Notes: a model not told the origin generated them from the sequence alone. Shown: positions 16,721 to 25,603, numbered from the stretch's first letter. The stretch is DNA of 64,000 bases from CAYVIB01 sp964451365 (GCA_964451365.1 CAYVIB010000005.1:1-64000), one strand, 5' to 3'. Numbers and translations: made by a program.

Positions 16721-17973
16721 TCTCCTGCCCTTGTTTCTGGAATTGTTGCTGGAATTGTTGCTTTGAATTGTTTGATGGCGTTGATTCTCGCTTTTCGTAT
16801 CGCCTCACCCACGGCGGGGCCCGTCAGGTCTTTTTCCAGAAATGGCCTGGCGACTATTTCGTTGCATACACGGTGGACGTCGGCAAAATAGTCCGCCTGG
16901 GGGTAGGGAATGGTTTCCTTGCCGGTTCTGCCGCGGGCGTCGGCCTTGCAGCAGAGCAGGAATTCGGCGAAGCGTTCAGGGCGGCGGAAGGCATCCAGTT
17001 TTTCCAATGTGTCGAGCAGGGTTTTGGGTCGGAGTTCCAGGGCGCGATGGCAGTGGGTATGAAACTCCGCCACCATCAGCGCCAGATCACGACAGTCGTT
17101 GGGCACGGCCAGGCGCGTACAGAGGTTCCTGATTAGCGGCAGGCTGCGTTTTTCGTGGTTGATATGGCGGGGAAGCATATTGGCAGGCGTGGTGCCTTTG
17201 CCGAGGTCGTGTACCAGAGTGGCAAACCGCACCGTTATTTTATCGCTCAGTTCCGCCGCACGGAGCAGGCTGAGTTTGCAGTGCAGGCCGGTGTCCACTT
17301 CGGGATGATGTTGCGGAGGTTGGGGCACGCCGAACAAGTTGTGGATTTCCGGCATCACCACTTTCAGGGCATCGCTTTGTCGCAGGACCTCAATAAACCG
17401 GTCGGGCGACCGCTCCAGCAGCGCGCGGCTCAGTTCCTTCCATATCCGTTCCGGAACCAGGTAATCCAGTTCTCCGTTTGCCACCATGGCTTTCATCAGT
17501 TCCAGGGTTTCCCCGGCGACGGTAAACCCCAGGTGGTGATAGCGCGCGGTAAATCTCGCCACCCGCAGTACCCGCACCGGGTCCTCGGCAAAGGCGGGCG
17601 AGACGTGCCTTAGTTTTTTTTCCCGAATATCCCTGGCGCCGCCGTAGGGGTCGACAATTTCCCCTTCTTCCGTTTCGGCAATGGCGTTGATGGTCAGGTC
17701 CCGGCGTTCCAGATCCTGCTCAAGGGTAATGTCGGGTGAGGCGTGAAAGGCAAAGCCGGTATAACCGCGGCCGGTTTTACGTTCGGTGCGGGCGAGGGCA
17801 TATTCCTCTTTGGTGTCGGGATGGAGAAACACCGGGAAGTCCTTGCCCACCGGTATAAAACCTTTTGCCTTCATGTCTTCCGGCGTCGCGCCCACCACTA
17901 CCCAGTCCTTTTCCGAGAAAGGATACCCGAGCAGTTTGTCACGCACCGCGCCGCCGACCAGATAAAATTTCAT
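16717..17973 (-). CDS. cca: CCA-adding tRNA nucleotidyltransferase
   Basis: Adds or repairs the CCA end of tRNAs. The 418-aa protein aligns from memory with E. coli Cca along its length: FYLVGGAVRDKLLG at the N-terminus, RRDLTINAIAE, RVLRVARFTARY, and an HD phosphohydrolase domain (HPEVDTGLH...ATLVHDLGKG). At the catalytic metal site the sequence is E21-K-D23 rather than the D-x-D of E. coli; this acidic substitution should keep metal binding. Followed with a 4-bp overlap by the pteridine-reductase gene. Confidence 0.97.
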   Translation of the reverse strand: MKFYLVGGAVRDKLLGYPFSEKDWVVVGATPEDMKAKGFIPVGKDFPVFLHPDTKEEYALARTERKTGRGYTGFAFHASPDITLEQDLERRDLTINAIAETEEGEIVDPYGGARDIREKKLRHVSPAFAEDPVRVLRVARFTARYHHLGFTVAGETLELMKAMVANGELDYLVPERIWKELSRALLERSPDRFIEVLRQSDALKVVMPEIHNLFGVPQPPQHHPEVDTGLHCKLSLLRAAELSDKITVRFATLVHDLGKGTTPANMLPRHINHEKRSLPLIRNLCTRLAVPNDCRDLALMVAEFHTHCHRALELRPKTLLDTLEKLDAFRRPERFAEFLLCCKADARGRTGKETIPYPQADYFADVHRVCNEIVARPFLEKDLTGPAVGEAIRKARINAIKQFKATIPATIPETRAGE

Positions 17974-18088
17974 TTTCCTGTTGACGAATTATTCATCTTG
18001 CCGCACACTCTAATTCACTTTTTTCGCCAGTTCCATCATCGGCGTGAATAAATTTCCCTTTACCTATATAGATTTTGTACATCGACTT

Positions 18089-18181
18089 ATGAAACCAATG
18101 GCACAGTTAAAAGCATGGCATGTGGCGGCATACATCGTGTGTGTGTTGCGTCGTAATGTCTGCTGGGTGCCTGATTTGTAA
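18089..18181 (+). CDS. Possible 30-aa leader peptide upstream of the EamA exporter
   Basis: A short frame from ATG 18089 (second in-frame ATG at 18098) to TAA at 18179-18181. It encodes MKPMAQLKAW, a hydrophobic VAAYIVCVL stretch, then RRNVCWVPDL. A TATAGA (18067-18072) with GTGAAT 17 bp upstream could start a transcript about 10 nt before it. No clear ribosome binding site is visible. It is followed after 23 bp by a strong hairpin terminator and then by the EamA gene, an arrangement typical of attenuation leaders. No run of one regulatory codon is present (2 Trp, 2 Cys, 3 Arg-rich codons only), so the signal, if any, is unknown. Confidence 0.4.
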   Translation: MKPMAQLKAWHVAAYIVCVLRRNVCWVPDL

Positions 18182-18204
18182 ATGTAAAGTAAAAAATTTT
18201 TAAC

Positions 18205-18240
18205 AAAAAAGGCCGCAGCATAAAAACTGCGGCCTTTTTT
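18205..18240 (+). terminator. Terminator/attenuator hairpin before the EamA gene
   Basis: AAAAAAGGCCGCAG (18205-18218) pairs perfectly with CTGCGGCCTTTTTT (18227-18240) around an 8-nt loop. The A and T tracts make it functional on both strands. No known plus-strand gene lies upstream, so on that strand its target would be the short leader transcript; on the minus strand nothing obvious needs terminating. Confidence 0.85.
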
Positions 18241-18269
18241 GTTATGGGCGCTAATTCCTGGAGAGAGCC

Positions 18270-19229
18270 ATGCGTGTCGCCATAGCTTATATCGGAGTTG
18301 TCCTGGTCTGGTCCACCACGCCGTTGGGGATCAAGTGGAGCAACAGCAGTCTGGAATTTATCGAGGCGGTAACGTTAAGAATGTTGCTGGCACTGTTGCT
18401 CTCCACGCTCATCCTGATGGTTATGCGGCAGCGGATATTCCAGTCCCGCCACGATTGGAAAGCGTATTTCGCCGGTAGCCTGGGTGTCTTTCCGTCGATG
18501 ACATTGGTTTATTGGTCGGCGCAACATATTCCCTCGGGCCTGATCGCCGTGGTGTTTGGTATTTATCCCTTTTTTGTCGGCGTTATCTCCCGGCTTTTTT
18601 TTGCGGAAAAAACCCTGACGTTCTCGCGGGTGATCACGTTGATTTTTGCGATTTTCGGCTTGGCGCTTATCCATTACCAGCAGATGCAGTTTGGCGGCAC
18701 CGCAATGTACGGCGTTCTCGGTGTGCTGCTGGCAACTTTGTTTTTCAGTATCAGTTCCGTGTGGCTGAAAGCGGTCGGTAGTGGCATCGATCCTTTCCGG
18801 CAGACGGCGGGCATCTTGTTATTCGCCGTGCCGGGTTTTCTTTGTGTCTGGGTTTTTACCGACCGAACGCTGCCCACGACGTTTGATTTCCGGTCCGTCT
18901 CCGGCGTGATTTACCTGGTGGTGGCGGGATCGCTGCTGGGTGGAACCTTGTTTTTCTATGTGCTCAAGCACTGCTCGGCGATGGTGACGTCATTTGTATC
19001 GCTGATTACGCCGATGCTGGCGATTCTGGTGGGCATGGTGGTCGAGGGGGAGCAGTTGTCGGCCACGGCGTTTGTCGGTTGCCTGATTATTGTGGTGTCA
19101 CTGGGCATTTATCAGGGCATATTTGTTCAACTGTATAATGTGATGAAGAAGCTCTACCTCAAACTGATGGAATGCTTATCACGAAAGATCGCGATATCCG
19201 AGGTGGAAAAGCTGAATAAATTGGAATAG
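18270..19229 (+). CDS. EamA-family (DMT superfamily) transporter
   Basis: A 319-aa inner-membrane protein with ten predicted helices in two five-helix EamA repeats (about 3-135 and 145-285). Family features include the N-terminal VLVWSTTPLGIKW and the fourth-helix LIAVVFGIYPFFVGVISRLFF. Members export amino acids, nucleotides or other metabolites; the substrate cannot be told. A C-terminal cytoplasmic tail of about 30 residues (KLMECLSRKIAISEVEKLNK) is an extra. GGAGAGA lies just before the ATG. Preceded by the hairpin terminator at 18205-18240. Confidence 0.88.
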   Translation: MRVAIAYIGVVLVWSTTPLGIKWSNSSLEFIEAVTLRMLLALLLSTLILMVMRQRIFQSRHDWKAYFAGSLGVFPSMTLVYWSAQHIPSGLIAVVFGIYPFFVGVISRLFFAEKTLTFSRVITLIFAIFGLALIHYQQMQFGGTAMYGVLGVLLATLFFSISSVWLKAVGSGIDPFRQTAGILLFAVPGFLCVWVFTDRTLPTTFDFRSVSGVIYLVVAGSLLGGTLFFYVLKHCSAMVTSFVSLITPMLAILVGMVVEGEQLSATAFVGCLIIVVSLGIYQGIFVQLYNVMKKLYLKLMECLSRKIAISEVEKLNKLE

Positions 19230-19231
19230 CT

Positions 19232-19315
19232 CTACTTAATGGAGTTGTAGGCCGCCAATGCTTCGGCCCGTGCGGTCGAGTGATCCACTATTGATTCGGG
19301 ATAGGTGGTGCCCGG
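19232..19315 (-). pseudogene. C-terminal remnant of a deoxyribodipyrimidine photolyase
   Basis: On the minus strand the last 27 codons read PGTTYPESIVDHSTARAEAL followed by AAYNSIK and a stop. This is the characteristic photolyase/cryptochrome tail (YPxPIVDHxxARxxALxxY). An in-frame TAA at 19316-19318 directly precedes it, and no photolyase sequence is found further upstream. The next stretch (to about 19450) reads in another minus frame as RGKSDWRSGVQMQGKF..., which I do not recognise and which may be debris of a second gene. The SpoVR gene begins the intact region. Confidence 0.7.
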
Positions 19316-19475
19316 TTATCGATTGTGGATTTGGTGAGACCCTTTAATGCGGCCCAGGCATTTTCCTCGTCCCGGCTCACTGGCCATTGCCTGCGGAATT
19401 TGCCTTGCATTTGCACGCCGGAGCGCCAGTCCGATTTGCCACGCAACGATGCCTTAGTCCTTAATCAGAGGTTCC

Positions 19476-20993
19476 TTAAATTTCAACTTCCGGGCAGTGG
19501 AGGCTCTGCTGGATCTCACCGTTATCGAGAGAGTGGAGGTGAACGTTAAAGCCCCACAACCGGTGAATGTGTTTTAAAATCTCCGTGGCGCTTTCGTCTT
19601 CCAACGGCTTGCGGTTAAAGCGGGTGTGGTGGAGCGTCAGTGAGCGGTCGCCGCGAATATCAACGTTGTAAACCTGGATGTTCGGCTCGCGATTGCCGAG
19701 GTTGTATTGGGCGGAAAGCGCCTCGCGCACGGCGCGATAACCCATTTCGTCATGGATGGCCTGCACTTCGATTTCCTTGCGTATGTCGTCATCGAGTATG
19801 CAGAACAGTTTCAGGTCCCGCATCAGTTTGGGTGAGAGAAACTGCAAAATAAAACTCTCGTCCTTGAAGTTGCGCATGGCGAAATCCAGGGTCTGCAGCC
19901 AGTCACTGCCGGCGATGTCGGGAAACCACTGTTTATCCTCTTCCGTCGGTTTTTCGCAGATGCGGCGAATGTCCGTCATCATGTGAAAGCCGAGCGTATA
20001 AGGGTTGATATCGGAGAAGTACGGGCTGTTGTACGGTGGCTGGTAGATTACGCTGGAGTGGGACTGCATAAACTCCATCATAAAACCTTCCGTTACCAGA
20101 CCGCGATCGTATAGCTGGTTGAGTAACAGGTGGTGCCAGAAACAGGCCCAGCCTTCGTTCATTACCTGGGTCTGTCGTTGCGGATAGAAGTACTGGGCGA
20201 TTTTACGCACGATACGCACAATCTCCCGCTGCCAGGATTCGAGCAGTGGCGCATTCTTCTCGATAAAGTACAGCAGGTTTTCCTGCGGCTCTTCGGGGTA
20301 GCGGCTCTTAACCTGCTTTTCCTCTCTTTGCTCGCTGACGGGAATGGTCCGCCACAGGTCGTTCACCTGTTTCTGCAAGTACTCTTCGCGCTCTTTTTGC
20401 CGTTCCCTTTCCTCGTGCGCGGAAATTGGATAGGGGCGCTTATACCGATCGACGCCCTGGTTCATTATGGCGTGGCAGGAATCCAATACGGCTTCCACCG
20501 CGTCGACACCATACTTTTCCTCGCACTGGGCGATATAATTTTTGGCGAATACCAAGTAGTCGATAATCGATGACGCATCAGTCCAGGTCCGGAACAGGTA
20601 GTTGCCTTTGAAAAAGGAATTATGGCCGTAACAGGCATGCGCAATCACCAGCGCCTGCATGGCCACAGTGTTTTCTTCCATCAGATAGGCGATACAGGGG
20701 TTGGAGTTGATGACGATTTCATACGCCAGGCCCATTTGTCCGCGCTTGTACGACTGTTCGACACCAAGAAAATGTTTACCGTAGGACCAGTGGTTGTAAC
20801 CGATCGGCATTCCGACGGAGGCGTAGGCGTCCATCATCTGTTCCGAACTGATCACTTCGATCTGGTTGGGATAGGTGTCCAGGCCGTACTCTTTCGCTAT
20901 CTGGCCGATGGCGGCGTCATACGCTTCGATTAGTTCGAAGTTCCACTCGGAACCTGTCGATATCGGTTGTACTTGGGTCAGTTTTTTTTTCAT
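19476..20993 (-). CDS. ycgB: SpoVR-family protein YcgB
   Basis: A 505-aa cytoplasmic protein of the SpoVR family, with family segments WSYGKHFLGVEQSYKRGQMG, LVIAHACYGHNSFFKGNYLF, NEGWACFWHHLLLNQLYDRG and NPYTLGFHMMTDIRR. In Bacillus the homologue is needed for spore cortex formation; in proteobacteria the biochemical role is unknown, but the gene travels with yeaG-yeaH in the stress/stationary-phase set. Here it is 13 bp after yeaH, third in the yeaG-yeaH-ycgB operon. Confidence 0.96.
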   Translation of the reverse strand: MKKKLTQVQPISTGSEWNFELIEAYDAAIGQIAKEYGLDTYPNQIEVISSEQMMDAYASVGMPIGYNHWSYGKHFLGVEQSYKRGQMGLAYEIVINSNPCIAYLMEENTVAMQALVIAHACYGHNSFFKGNYLFRTWTDASSIIDYLVFAKNYIAQCEEKYGVDAVEAVLDSCHAIMNQGVDRYKRPYPISAHEERERQKEREEYLQKQVNDLWRTIPVSEQREEKQVKSRYPEEPQENLLYFIEKNAPLLESWQREIVRIVRKIAQYFYPQRQTQVMNEGWACFWHHLLLNQLYDRGLVTEGFMMEFMQSHSSVIYQPPYNSPYFSDINPYTLGFHMMTDIRRICEKPTEEDKQWFPDIAGSDWLQTLDFAMRNFKDESFILQFLSPKLMRDLKLFCILDDDIRKEIEVQAIHDEMGYRAVREALSAQYNLGNREPNIQVYNVDIRGDRSLTLHHTRFNRKPLEDESATEILKHIHRLWGFNVHLHSLDNGEIQQSLHCPEVEI

Positions 20994-21006
20994 GACTGTT
21001 CAGGGG

Positions 21007-22272
21007 TCAGGACTGCTTTTGGAACAACTGGCGAAACACCGGGTAAATGTCGCGGGCGTCTTCCAGTTGCCGCATGGCAAAGGTTTTGGGGAAATCCCGC
21101 AGCACGCTTTCATAGGACTTCCACAGAGCCTGGTGATCGCGCGCGGTAATTTCAATGTATGAATAGTACTGCAGCTTGGGCATGATGTTTTCGGTGAGCA
21201 GCTTATAGCAGGTCAGCGAATCATCGTTCCAGTTGTCGCCGTCGGACGCCTGGGCGCCGTAAATGTTCCACTGGGACGGCGGGTACCGGTCCTGAATGAC
21301 TTCATTCATCAGCTTCAGCGCACTGGAGACAATGGTACCGCCGGTTTCGCGGCTGTAAAAAAACTCTTCCTCGTCCACTTCCTTGGCGCTGGTATGGTGG
21401 CGGATAAACACCACTTCGGTGCGCTCATAATTTCGCTGTAAAAACAGATAGAGCAGCAGGAAAAACCGCTTGGCAATGTCCTTCGTTGCCTGGTCCATCG
21501 ATCCGGACACGTCCATCAGGCAGAACATCACCGCCCGCGAGTGCGGCACCGGGTGTTTGACGTGCAGGTTGTATTTCAGGTCGAAATCGTCCAGCCAGGG
21601 CACACGATCGATTTTTGCCCTGAGCGCGGCGATTTCGGCGCTCAGAGGCTCGACTCGGTCGCTGTCCGGTTCGTTCTCCTTCAACTCCGCCAGTTGGGCT
21701 TCCAGCTCCTTGAGTTTGCGTCGTTTTTTGCTGGTCAACGCGATGCGGCGGCTATTGGCCGAGCGCAGTGACCGCACGATATTGATCTTGCCGGGCACGC
21801 CTTCGTTGCTGATCCCGGCGCGGCGAAGCTCGAATTCCTCAACCCCGGTGAGTTGTCGCTTAACCAGGTTGGGCAGTTCGAGGTCCTCGAACATGAAATT
21901 GAGAAACTCTTCCTGGGTGATCTGAAAGACGAATTCGTCCATGCCCTCGGCGGAATCGCTGGCGCCCTGGGAAGAGCCGCCGCCACCGCCGCCGCCTTCG
22001 GGGCGGGGAATGCGATCACCGGCGTGGAATTGATCGTTGCCGGGGAGTACACGGGTATTGACTCCACCGCGGCCGTGCTGGAAAACGGGTTCGTTCAGGT
22101 CCTTGGACGGTATGCTGATTTTCTCGCCCTGATCCACGTCCTTGATGGAACGTTTATCAATGGCCTCACTGACGGCTTTCTTGATGTGTTGTCGATAGCG
22201 TCTTAAAAAGCGCTGCCGGTTAACGGTGCTTTTCTTTTTGGCGTTCAGACGTCTGTCGATAATGTAACTCAT
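21007..22272 (-). CDS. yeaH: DUF444 von Willebrand A-like protein YeaH
   Basis: A 421-aa protein with an N-terminal basic segment (IIDRRLNAKKKSTVNRQRFL), a glycine-rich GGGGGGSSQGASDSAEG linker at about 96-112 and a VWA-like domain with CLMDVSGSMDQATKD as MIDAS-type metal site (about 250). DUF444 proteins accompany the PrkA kinase YeaG. The start ATG at 22272 lies 23 bp after yeaG. Function at the molecular level is not established. Confidence 0.96.
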   Translation of the reverse strand: MSYIIDRRLNAKKKSTVNRQRFLRRYRQHIKKAVSEAIDKRSIKDVDQGEKISIPSKDLNEPVFQHGRGGVNTRVLPGNDQFHAGDRIPRPEGGGGGGGSSQGASDSAEGMDEFVFQITQEEFLNFMFEDLELPNLVKRQLTGVEEFELRRAGISNEGVPGKINIVRSLRSANSRRIALTSKKRRKLKELEAQLAELKENEPDSDRVEPLSAEIAALRAKIDRVPWLDDFDLKYNLHVKHPVPHSRAVMFCLMDVSGSMDQATKDIAKRFFLLLYLFLQRNYERTEVVFIRHHTSAKEVDEEEFFYSRETGGTIVSSALKLMNEVIQDRYPPSQWNIYGAQASDGDNWNDDSLTCYKLLTENIMPKLQYYSYIEITARDHQALWKSYESVLRDFPKTFAMRQLEDARDIYPVFRQLFQKQS

Positions 22273-22295
22273 ACCACCTCATATACGTTGACGGC

Positions 22296-24218
22296 TTATT
22301 GCGACTTCCGTACACGCAGATACCAGTCAGACAGTAGCCGTACCTGTTTCTCGGTATAACCCCGGTCCACCATTCTTGCAACGAAATCCTCGTGTTTCTT
22401 GCGGTCGTCCGCCGAAGATTTGGTATTGAATGAAATAACCGGCAACAGATCCTCGGTATTGGAGAACATTTTCTTCTCGATAACCGTGCGCAGTTTTTCG
22501 TAGCTGTTCCAGGCCGGATTTTTGCCGCCGTTCTTGGCGCGGGCGCGCAACACAAAGTTGACGATCTCGTTGCGGAAATCCTTCGGGTTGCTGATGCCCG
22601 CCGGCTTTTCGATTTTTTCCAGTTCCTCGTTCAGGTCGGCGCGATTCAGAATTTCTCCGGTTTCCGGATCCCGGTATTCCTGGTCCTGAATCCAGAAGTC
22701 CGCGTAGGTCACGTAGCGGTCGAAAATGTTCTGACCGTACTCCGCGTAGGACTCCAGGTAGGCAGTCTGGATTTCCTTGCCGATGAACTCGATGTAACGG
22801 GGCGCCAGGTATTCCTTCAGGAACGAAAGGTAGCGGTCGCGGGTTTCCTCCGGGAACTGCTCCTGTTCGATCTGCTGCTCGAGTACGTAGAGCAGGTGAA
22901 CCGGGTTCGCGGCAATCTCCGTCGGGTCAAAGTTGAACACCTTGGACAGGATTTTAAAGGCGAACCGGGTGGAAAGACCTTGCATGCCCTCGTCGACGCC
23001 GGCGGAATCGCGGTACTCCTGCAGGGATTTTGCTTTCGGGTCGGTGTCCTTCAGGTTTTGCCCGTCGTACACCCGCATCTTGGAGTAGATGCTGGAGTTC
23101 TCCGGGTTTTTCAATCGGGACAACACGGTGAACTGCGCCAGCATTTTCAGGGTGTCCGGTGCGCAGGGCGACCTCGACAGGGAACTGTTCTGTAACAGTT
23201 TTTCGTAAATGTGGATTTCCTCTGAGATGCGTAGGCAGTAGGGCACCTTGACGATGTAAACCCGGTCGATAAACGCTTCGTTGTTTTTGTTGTTTTTAAA
23301 AGTCTGCCACTCCGCTTCGTTGGAGTGGGCGAGAATTACGCCTTCAAACGGAATGGCACCGAGGCCTTCGGTACTGTTGTAGTTACCCTCCTGGGTCGCG
23401 GTCAACAGGGGGTGAAGCACCTTGATGGGCGCCTTGAACATCTCGACGAACTCCATGATGCCCTGGTTGGCGCGGCACAGACCGCCGGAGAAGCTGTAGG
23501 CATCCGGGTCGTTTTGCGGGAAGTCTTCCAGCTTACGGATATCGACCTTGCCCACCAGTGACGATATGTCCTGGTTGTTTTCATCGCCGGGTTCGGTTTT
23601 GGACACGGCGATCTGATCGAGCACCGATGGATATATTTTTACGACTTTAAACTGGCTGATATCGCCGCCGTATTCGTGCAATCGCTTGACCGCCCACGGC
23701 GACATAATGGTTTTCACGCAACGGCGGGGGATGCCAAAGTCCTCTTCGAGAATCGCGCCGTCCTCCTCCGGATCAAACAGTCCAAGGGGGGATTCAAAAA
23801 CCGGAGAACCTTTCAAACAGTAGATGGGTTGCTTTTCCACCAGCTCTTTCAGTTTTTCGGCCAGTGATGATTTGCCGCCACCCACCGGGCCCAGCAAATA
23901 GAGAATCTGTTTCTTTTCCTCGAGGCCCTGCGCCGCGTGCTTGAAGAAAGACACGATCTGGTCGATGGCTTCCTCCATGCCAAAGAAATCGCTAAAGGTT
24001 TTGTAACGTTTGATCACTTTGTTGGAAAAAATACGACTGAGTCTCGGATCGGTAGAGGTATCAATCAATTCCGGTTCGCCAATGGCGGCAAGAATACGCT
24101 CCGCGGCGGATGCGTAGACAGTAGGATCTTTCTTACAAAGCTCCAGGTACTCCTGGATGGTCATTTCTTCTTGTTGTGTTGCTTCGTAACGTTCACGATA
24201 GTGGTTAAATATCGTCAT
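22296..24218 (-). CDS. yeaG: PrkA-type serine protein kinase YeaG
   Basis: A 640-aa protein, the usual length. The N-terminal AAA domain has LLGPVGGGKSSLAEKLKELV (P-loop near 109-116), VILAHSNEAEW and the PrkA C-terminal kinase-like domain to residue 640. In enterobacteria the yeaG-yeaH operon is induced by nitrogen and other stresses. First gene of this operon. A GGCCTCC-type ribosome binding region precedes the ATG; the upstream region carries a partial sigma-54 match at 24371-24386. Confidence 0.97.
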   Translation of the reverse strand: MTIFNHYRERYEATQQEEMTIQEYLELCKKDPTVYASAAERILAAIGEPELIDTSTDPRLSRIFSNKVIKRYKTFSDFFGMEEAIDQIVSFFKHAAQGLEEKKQILYLLGPVGGGKSSLAEKLKELVEKQPIYCLKGSPVFESPLGLFDPEEDGAILEEDFGIPRRCVKTIMSPWAVKRLHEYGGDISQFKVVKIYPSVLDQIAVSKTEPGDENNQDISSLVGKVDIRKLEDFPQNDPDAYSFSGGLCRANQGIMEFVEMFKAPIKVLHPLLTATQEGNYNSTEGLGAIPFEGVILAHSNEAEWQTFKNNKNNEAFIDRVYIVKVPYCLRISEEIHIYEKLLQNSSLSRSPCAPDTLKMLAQFTVLSRLKNPENSSIYSKMRVYDGQNLKDTDPKAKSLQEYRDSAGVDEGMQGLSTRFAFKILSKVFNFDPTEIAANPVHLLYVLEQQIEQEQFPEETRDRYLSFLKEYLAPRYIEFIGKEIQTAYLESYAEYGQNIFDRYVTYADFWIQDQEYRDPETGEILNRADLNEELEKIEKPAGISNPKDFRNEIVNFVLRARAKNGGKNPAWNSYEKLRTVIEKKMFSNTEDLLPVISFNTKSSADDRKKHEDFVARMVDRGYTEKQVRLLSDWYLRVRKSQ

Positions 24219-24571
24219 GTTTGGCCTCCAAAAGACACGGGTATGGGCCCGTTACAGTGTTTTCGCGACACTTGGTTAATTCTGTTCTAATTCCTGTTGG
24301 TTTTATTTTCCCCCTATCTAAGAATAGACCTTCGATACGTGTGCTGTGAATTAATTCAGTAAAATAAATGATAAAGGAAGGTGCCACAAATAGTAAAACC
24401 GGATGAAATGAAATATACAATAAACAAGCCATTAGATTGCCGACGGGTTAGACAAACAGAACCGGAAAAAATGCGATAGGATGTATTCACCGCGGATCGG
24501 TCATATCCGTCATGGTAGGTTTATATATACCGATTAATGCTATAAACAGAGAAGTCTTTAAAGGGGTAAAA
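24219..24571. other. Intergenic region between divergent yeaG and galE
   Basis: 353 bp. On the minus strand TGGCAC (24381-24386) followed by N5 and TTTAT is a partial sigma-54 element about 150 bp from yeaG. Two small dyads lie in the yeaG leader: ACGGG/CCCGT around 24239-24253 and AGTGT/ACACT around 24259-24275. galE has AAGGGG seven bases before its ATG. No gene seen. Confidence 0.5.
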
Positions 24572-25603
24572 ATGAAGGTATTGGTTACAGGCGGGGCGGG
24601 ATATATCGGCACGCATACGTGCGTGGAGCTGTTGAATGCCGGCCTGGACGTGGTCGTGGTGGACAATTTTCACAACAGTAAGCGCACGGCACTGAGCCGG
24701 GTGGAGGAAATTACAGGTAAACAGGTTTCTTTTCACCAGGTTGACATTACCGACTTTGGGGCGCTCGAAAAAGTCTTCGGCCAGCACCAGTTCGATGCAG
24801 TGGTGCATTTTGCCGGTCTCAAGGCCGTCGGGGAATCGGCCCGGATACCGCTGACCTACTATGCCAATAATGTCGGGGGAACTGTCACTCTTTGTCAGTT
24901 AATGGAACGTTACGGTGTCGATAAGCTGTTATTCAGTTCCTCGGCCACTGTTTATGGCGATCCGGCGTCAGTGCCAATTACCGAATCGTTTCCGGTGGGC
25001 GCCACTAATCCCTACGGCCGCAGCAAGCTGATGGTCGAGGAAATATTGCGAGACGTTAGTGAAATTCCTCCGCAGGCGGCAAATAACCGCTGGAAAATCA
25101 GTTTGTTGCGGTACTTCAATCCTATTGGCGCCCACGAAAGCGGCCGGATTGGCGAAGACCCGCAGGGCATACCCAACAACCTTTTGCCTTATGTCGGCCA
25201 AGTGGCGGTGGGCAAGCTGCCGTCTGTCGGGGTGTTTGGCAATGACTACGATACCCGCGACGGCACCGGCGTGCGCGACTATATACATGTGGTGGATCTG
25301 GCCAAGGGCCACTTAAAGGCACTGCAAAAGTTAATGAACGTGGAGCCTGGCTGTTACACGTACAACCTCGGCACGGGAACCGGCTACAGTGTGCTTGAAG
25401 TGATCAGTGCGTTCGAGAAAGCCTGTGGCCGGAATATTCCCTATAAGGTTCTTGAGCGACGACCGGGCGATATTGCCGAATGTTACGCCGACCCCACCCT
25501 TGCGGCGCGGGAGCTGGACTGGCGGGCGGAATTCGGACTGGAGCGTATGGTGGAGGACGCCTGGCGCTGGCAGTCGGCCAATCCCGACGGCTACGATTCC
25601 TAG
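24572..25603 (+). CDS. galE: UDP-glucose 4-epimerase
   Basis: Interconverts UDP-glucose and UDP-galactose for surface polysaccharides and galactose use. The 343-aa protein has the NAD-binding VTGGAGYIGTH at 5-15, SSSATVYG, the catalytic YxxxK as NPYGRSKLMVEE, and VRDYIHVVDLAKGH. The frame is open upstream, but AAGGGG directly before the ATG at 24572 and the standard MKVLVTGG start decide it. It stands alone between yeaG and apaH. Confidence 0.96.
   Translation: MKVLVTGGAGYIGTHTCVELLNAGLDVVVVDNFHNSKRTALSRVEEITGKQVSFHQVDITDFGALEKVFGQHQFDAVVHFAGLKAVGESARIPLTYYANNVGGTVTLCQLMERYGVDKLLFSSSATVYGDPASVPITESFPVGATNPYGRSKLMVEEILRDVSEIPPQAANNRWKISLLRYFNPIGAHESGRIGEDPQGIPNNLLPYVGQVAVGKLPSVGVFGNDYDTRDGTGVRDYIHVVDLAKGHLKALQKLMNVEPGCYTYNLGTGTGYSVLEVISAFEKACGRNIPYKVLERRPGDIAECYADPTLAARELDWRAEFGLERMVEDAWRWQSANPDGYDS

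Noticed and set aside
16717..17973. Glu-Lys-Asp instead of Asp-x-Asp at the Cca catalytic site as possible inactivation
   Set aside because: Glu can still bind metal, I believe such variants occur in other gammaproteobacterial Cca proteins, and all other motifs are intact.
19325..19549. 74-codon plus-strand frame in the photolyase scar
   Set aside because: It crosses the 3' end of ycgB, and the photolyase tail is on the other strand; no domain is visible.
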